DNA of 61,891 nt from Variovorax sp. KBW07 (lineage in GTDB: Bacteria > Pseudomonadota > Gammaproteobacteria > Burkholderiales > Burkholderiaceae_C): contig NZ_QAJK01000034.1 in assembly GCF_003852515.1 (NCBI RefSeq), positions 11,331-73,221 of the forward strand. The letters run 5' to 3'. Positions within the stretch are counted from its first letter, which is position 1. Each line of letters begins with the position of its first letter. A program made the translations under genes and the position numbers. This document shows, in pieces, positions 60,317-61,891 of this stretch. The notes below the pieces were generated by a model. It made no database searches, was not told the origin of the DNA, and saw only the letters and a program-made list of their open reading frames with translations.

Positions 60317-61831
60317 ATGGAACGACGCGAACTGTTGCGCCTGCTGGCCTCGGCCGGCGCCCTGCCCTTGCTGGGCCCATTGGCAACGTTGGCACCATTG
60401 GCGCGTGCGGCCGGCACCGACGACTGGCAAGCCCAATTCGAAGCCGCCGGCGCCCCCTGGAAGAGCGGCTTCGCCACGCCCGCAAACGACCTGCCGCTGA
60501 CCCGCGCCACCGTGCGCGGGCGCTTCCCCGATGCCGTCGCCGGCACGCTGTTCCGCATCGGACCGGCTGGCCACGACCTGGGCGGCGAGCGTTACCACCA
60601 CTGGTTCGACGGCGACGGCATGGTGCACCGCTTCGTCATCGACGGCACCGACGTGCGGCACCAGGGCCGCTATGTCGCCACGCCCAAGCGCGTGGCCGAG
60701 GTCAAGGCCGGCCGACGCATGTTCGAGGCCTTCGGCACCATGCCGCCAGGCGTCGAGCCGCCGACATCGGCCGACAGCATCAACGTGGCCAACACCAGCG
60801 TGCTGCCGATGCAGGGCGAGGTGCTGGCGCTGTGGGAAGGCGGCTCGGCCACGCGCATCGACGCCCGCACGCTCGACACGCTGGGCGTGAAGACCTGGCG
60901 CCCCGACTTGGCGGGCATGCCGTTCTCGGCGCACCCGAAGGTCGACCCCGACGGCACGGTGTGGAACTTCGGTGTCAGCTCGGGCCAGGGCCTGCTGGCG
61001 CTGTACGAGATCGCGCCCGAAGGCACGCTGCGCCGCGCGGCCGTGGTGGCGGTGGCCGACATGCCGATGGTCCACGACTTCGCGGTGACCGAGCGGCACC
61101 TGGTCTTTCTGATGCCGCCGCTGGTGTACGACAGCAAGCGCAAGGAAGCCGGCGCGAGTTTTCTGGATGCTCACGTGTGGCGGCCCGAACTGGGCATGCG
61201 CGCGCTGGTGGTCGACAAGCAGAACTGGGAAAAGCGCCAGATGCTGTCGCTGCCGGCGGGCTTCCTGTTCCACGTAGGCAACGCATGGGAAGAAGAAACG
61301 CCGCGCGGCACGCTGATCCACGTCGACTACGTGCGCTCGGACAACGCCGATTCGGTGTTCACATCGAGCCGCGAGGTGATGCGTGCGCGCCGCGTGAAGA
61401 GCACCGAACCACACCTGACGGTCGCGACGCTGAACCTGGGGACGGACACGGCGACGCAACAGACGTTGGCGCAGGAAGCGGAGTTTCCGCGCATCGATCC
61501 GCGCCGTGTGGGCCTGCGTCATCGCCAGGTGGTTCACGCGACGCAGATCCGGCCTGACCTGCCGGGCTTCGGTGCGGTCGCGCGCACCGACGTAGAGACC
61601 GGCCGGAGCCAGCGTTTCAGCTACGGGGCGCAGGCGATGGTGGAAGAACACGTGTTCGTTCCCGACGGCTCGAAACCAGGATGGGTTCTGGGCACGGTGC
61701 TCGACTTCGGCCGCCAGAAGACGGTCCTGTCGTGCTTTGCGGCCGACCACCTCGGGGCCGGACCGGTGGCGCAGGCTACGTTGCCGTATGCGCTGCCATT
61801 GGGCTTGCACGGAGCCTTTGCGCCGGCCTGA
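60317..61831 (+). CDS. Carotenoid oxygenase family protein
   Basis: A 504-residue non-haem iron dioxygenase of the carotenoid/lignostilbene cleavage family. The N-terminus (MERRELLRLLASAG, then a hydrophobic run) looks like a Tat-type signal with RR. Iron-ligand histidines are found in spaced blocks: SAHPKVDPDGT (about 200), MVHDFAVTERHLVF (about 252), FHVGNAWEEE (about 319) and the extreme C-terminal LHGAFAP. It cleaves a C=C bond in carotenoids or stilbenes. It follows the DUF2141-like gene by 12 bp. Confidence 0.92.
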   Translation: MERRELLRLLASAGALPLLGPLATLAPLARAAGTDDWQAQFEAAGAPWKSGFATPANDLPLTRATVRGRFPDAVAGTLFRIGPAGHDLGGERYHHWFDGDGMVHRFVIDGTDVRHQGRYVATPKRVAEVKAGRRMFEAFGTMPPGVEPPTSADSINVANTSVLPMQGEVLALWEGGSATRIDARTLDTLGVKTWRPDLAGMPFSAHPKVDPDGTVWNFGVSSGQGLLALYEIAPEGTLRRAAVVAVADMPMVHDFAVTERHLVFLMPPLVYDSKRKEAGASFLDAHVWRPELGMRALVVDKQNWEKRQMLSLPAGFLFHVGNAWEEETPRGTLIHVDYVRSDNADSVFTSSREVMRARRVKSTEPHLTVATLNLGTDTATQQTLAQEAEFPRIDPRRVGLRHRQVVHATQIRPDLPGFGAVARTDVETGRSQRFSYGAQAMVEEHVFVPDGSKPGWVLGTVLDFGRQKTVLSCFAADHLGAGPVAQATLPYALPLGLHGAFAPA

Positions 61832-61891
61832 AAGGGGACGGTTGCGTTGCTTGGGCGCTGCTGTTCTGGTTCATTCAGGGCAGCGCCCACG

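Overview
The window looks like a chromosomal segment of a Burkholderiales bacterium of the Comamonadaceae (Variovorax-like). The backbone is very GC-rich with strong G/C third-position bias. Its gene set is typical of that group: fused indolepyruvate ferredoxin oxidoreductase, LysR regulators, a Cache/PAS sensor kinase with a FixJ-type regulator beside an MHS transporter, a DctA symporter with an FCD regulator, and a carotenoid oxygenase. The genus is an inference from style, not proven.

Layout. (1) 1-21.26 kb, backbone: LysR / indolepyruvate oxidoreductase; a small-heat-shock operon behind a sigma-32-like promoter; a chloroperoxidase-like hydrolase; a MerR-controlled divergent operon (ADC-like protein, NAD(P)-binding reductase, DJ-1/PfpI protein); an SDR; the sensor kinase, response regulator and MHS transporter; a DUF3616-like protein; a LysE-type exporter broken by one in-frame TGA; a LysR; a small secreted protein. 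(2) 21,270-56,205: a complete-looking 34.9-kb Tn7-like transposon. Its ends are TG...CA, flanked by the same 5-bp duplication GCAAA. It has three spaced TnsB-type repeats at the left end, three abutting 20-bp repeats at the right end, and tnsA-tnsB-tnsC-tniQ reading inward from the right end. (3) 56.2-61.9 kb, backbone again: dctA-like symporter and FCD-GntR regulator, an AI-2E-family membrane protein, a DUF2141-like protein and a carotenoid oxygenase.

The Tn7-like element is a packed defence island. From left to right it holds a Wadjet-type jetABCD operon with an unusually large SMC-like JetC; IS3 and IS5 relics; a tyrosine-recombinase-like gene flanked by repeats; a tight four-gene operon (adenine methyltransferase, double GHKL ATPase/histidine kinase, receiver-domain protein, unknown) that I do not recognise as a named system; an IS66-derived mobile cassette with a perfect 8-bp duplication whose transposase genes are largely replaced by a 1054-residue STAND-NTPase/TPR/glycosyltransferase protein; a reverse transcriptase coupled to a PD-(D/E)XK-like nuclease; and a translationally coupled row of metallophosphoesterase and HAD genes with a duplicated fragment inside it.

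The best candidates for undescribed biology are the methyltransferase/GHKL/receiver operon, the STAND-glycosyltransferase carried inside IS66 ends, the RT-nuclease pair and the phosphoesterase/HAD array, all nested in one delimited Tn7-like element. Functions of the cargo are inferred from domain motifs and context only.
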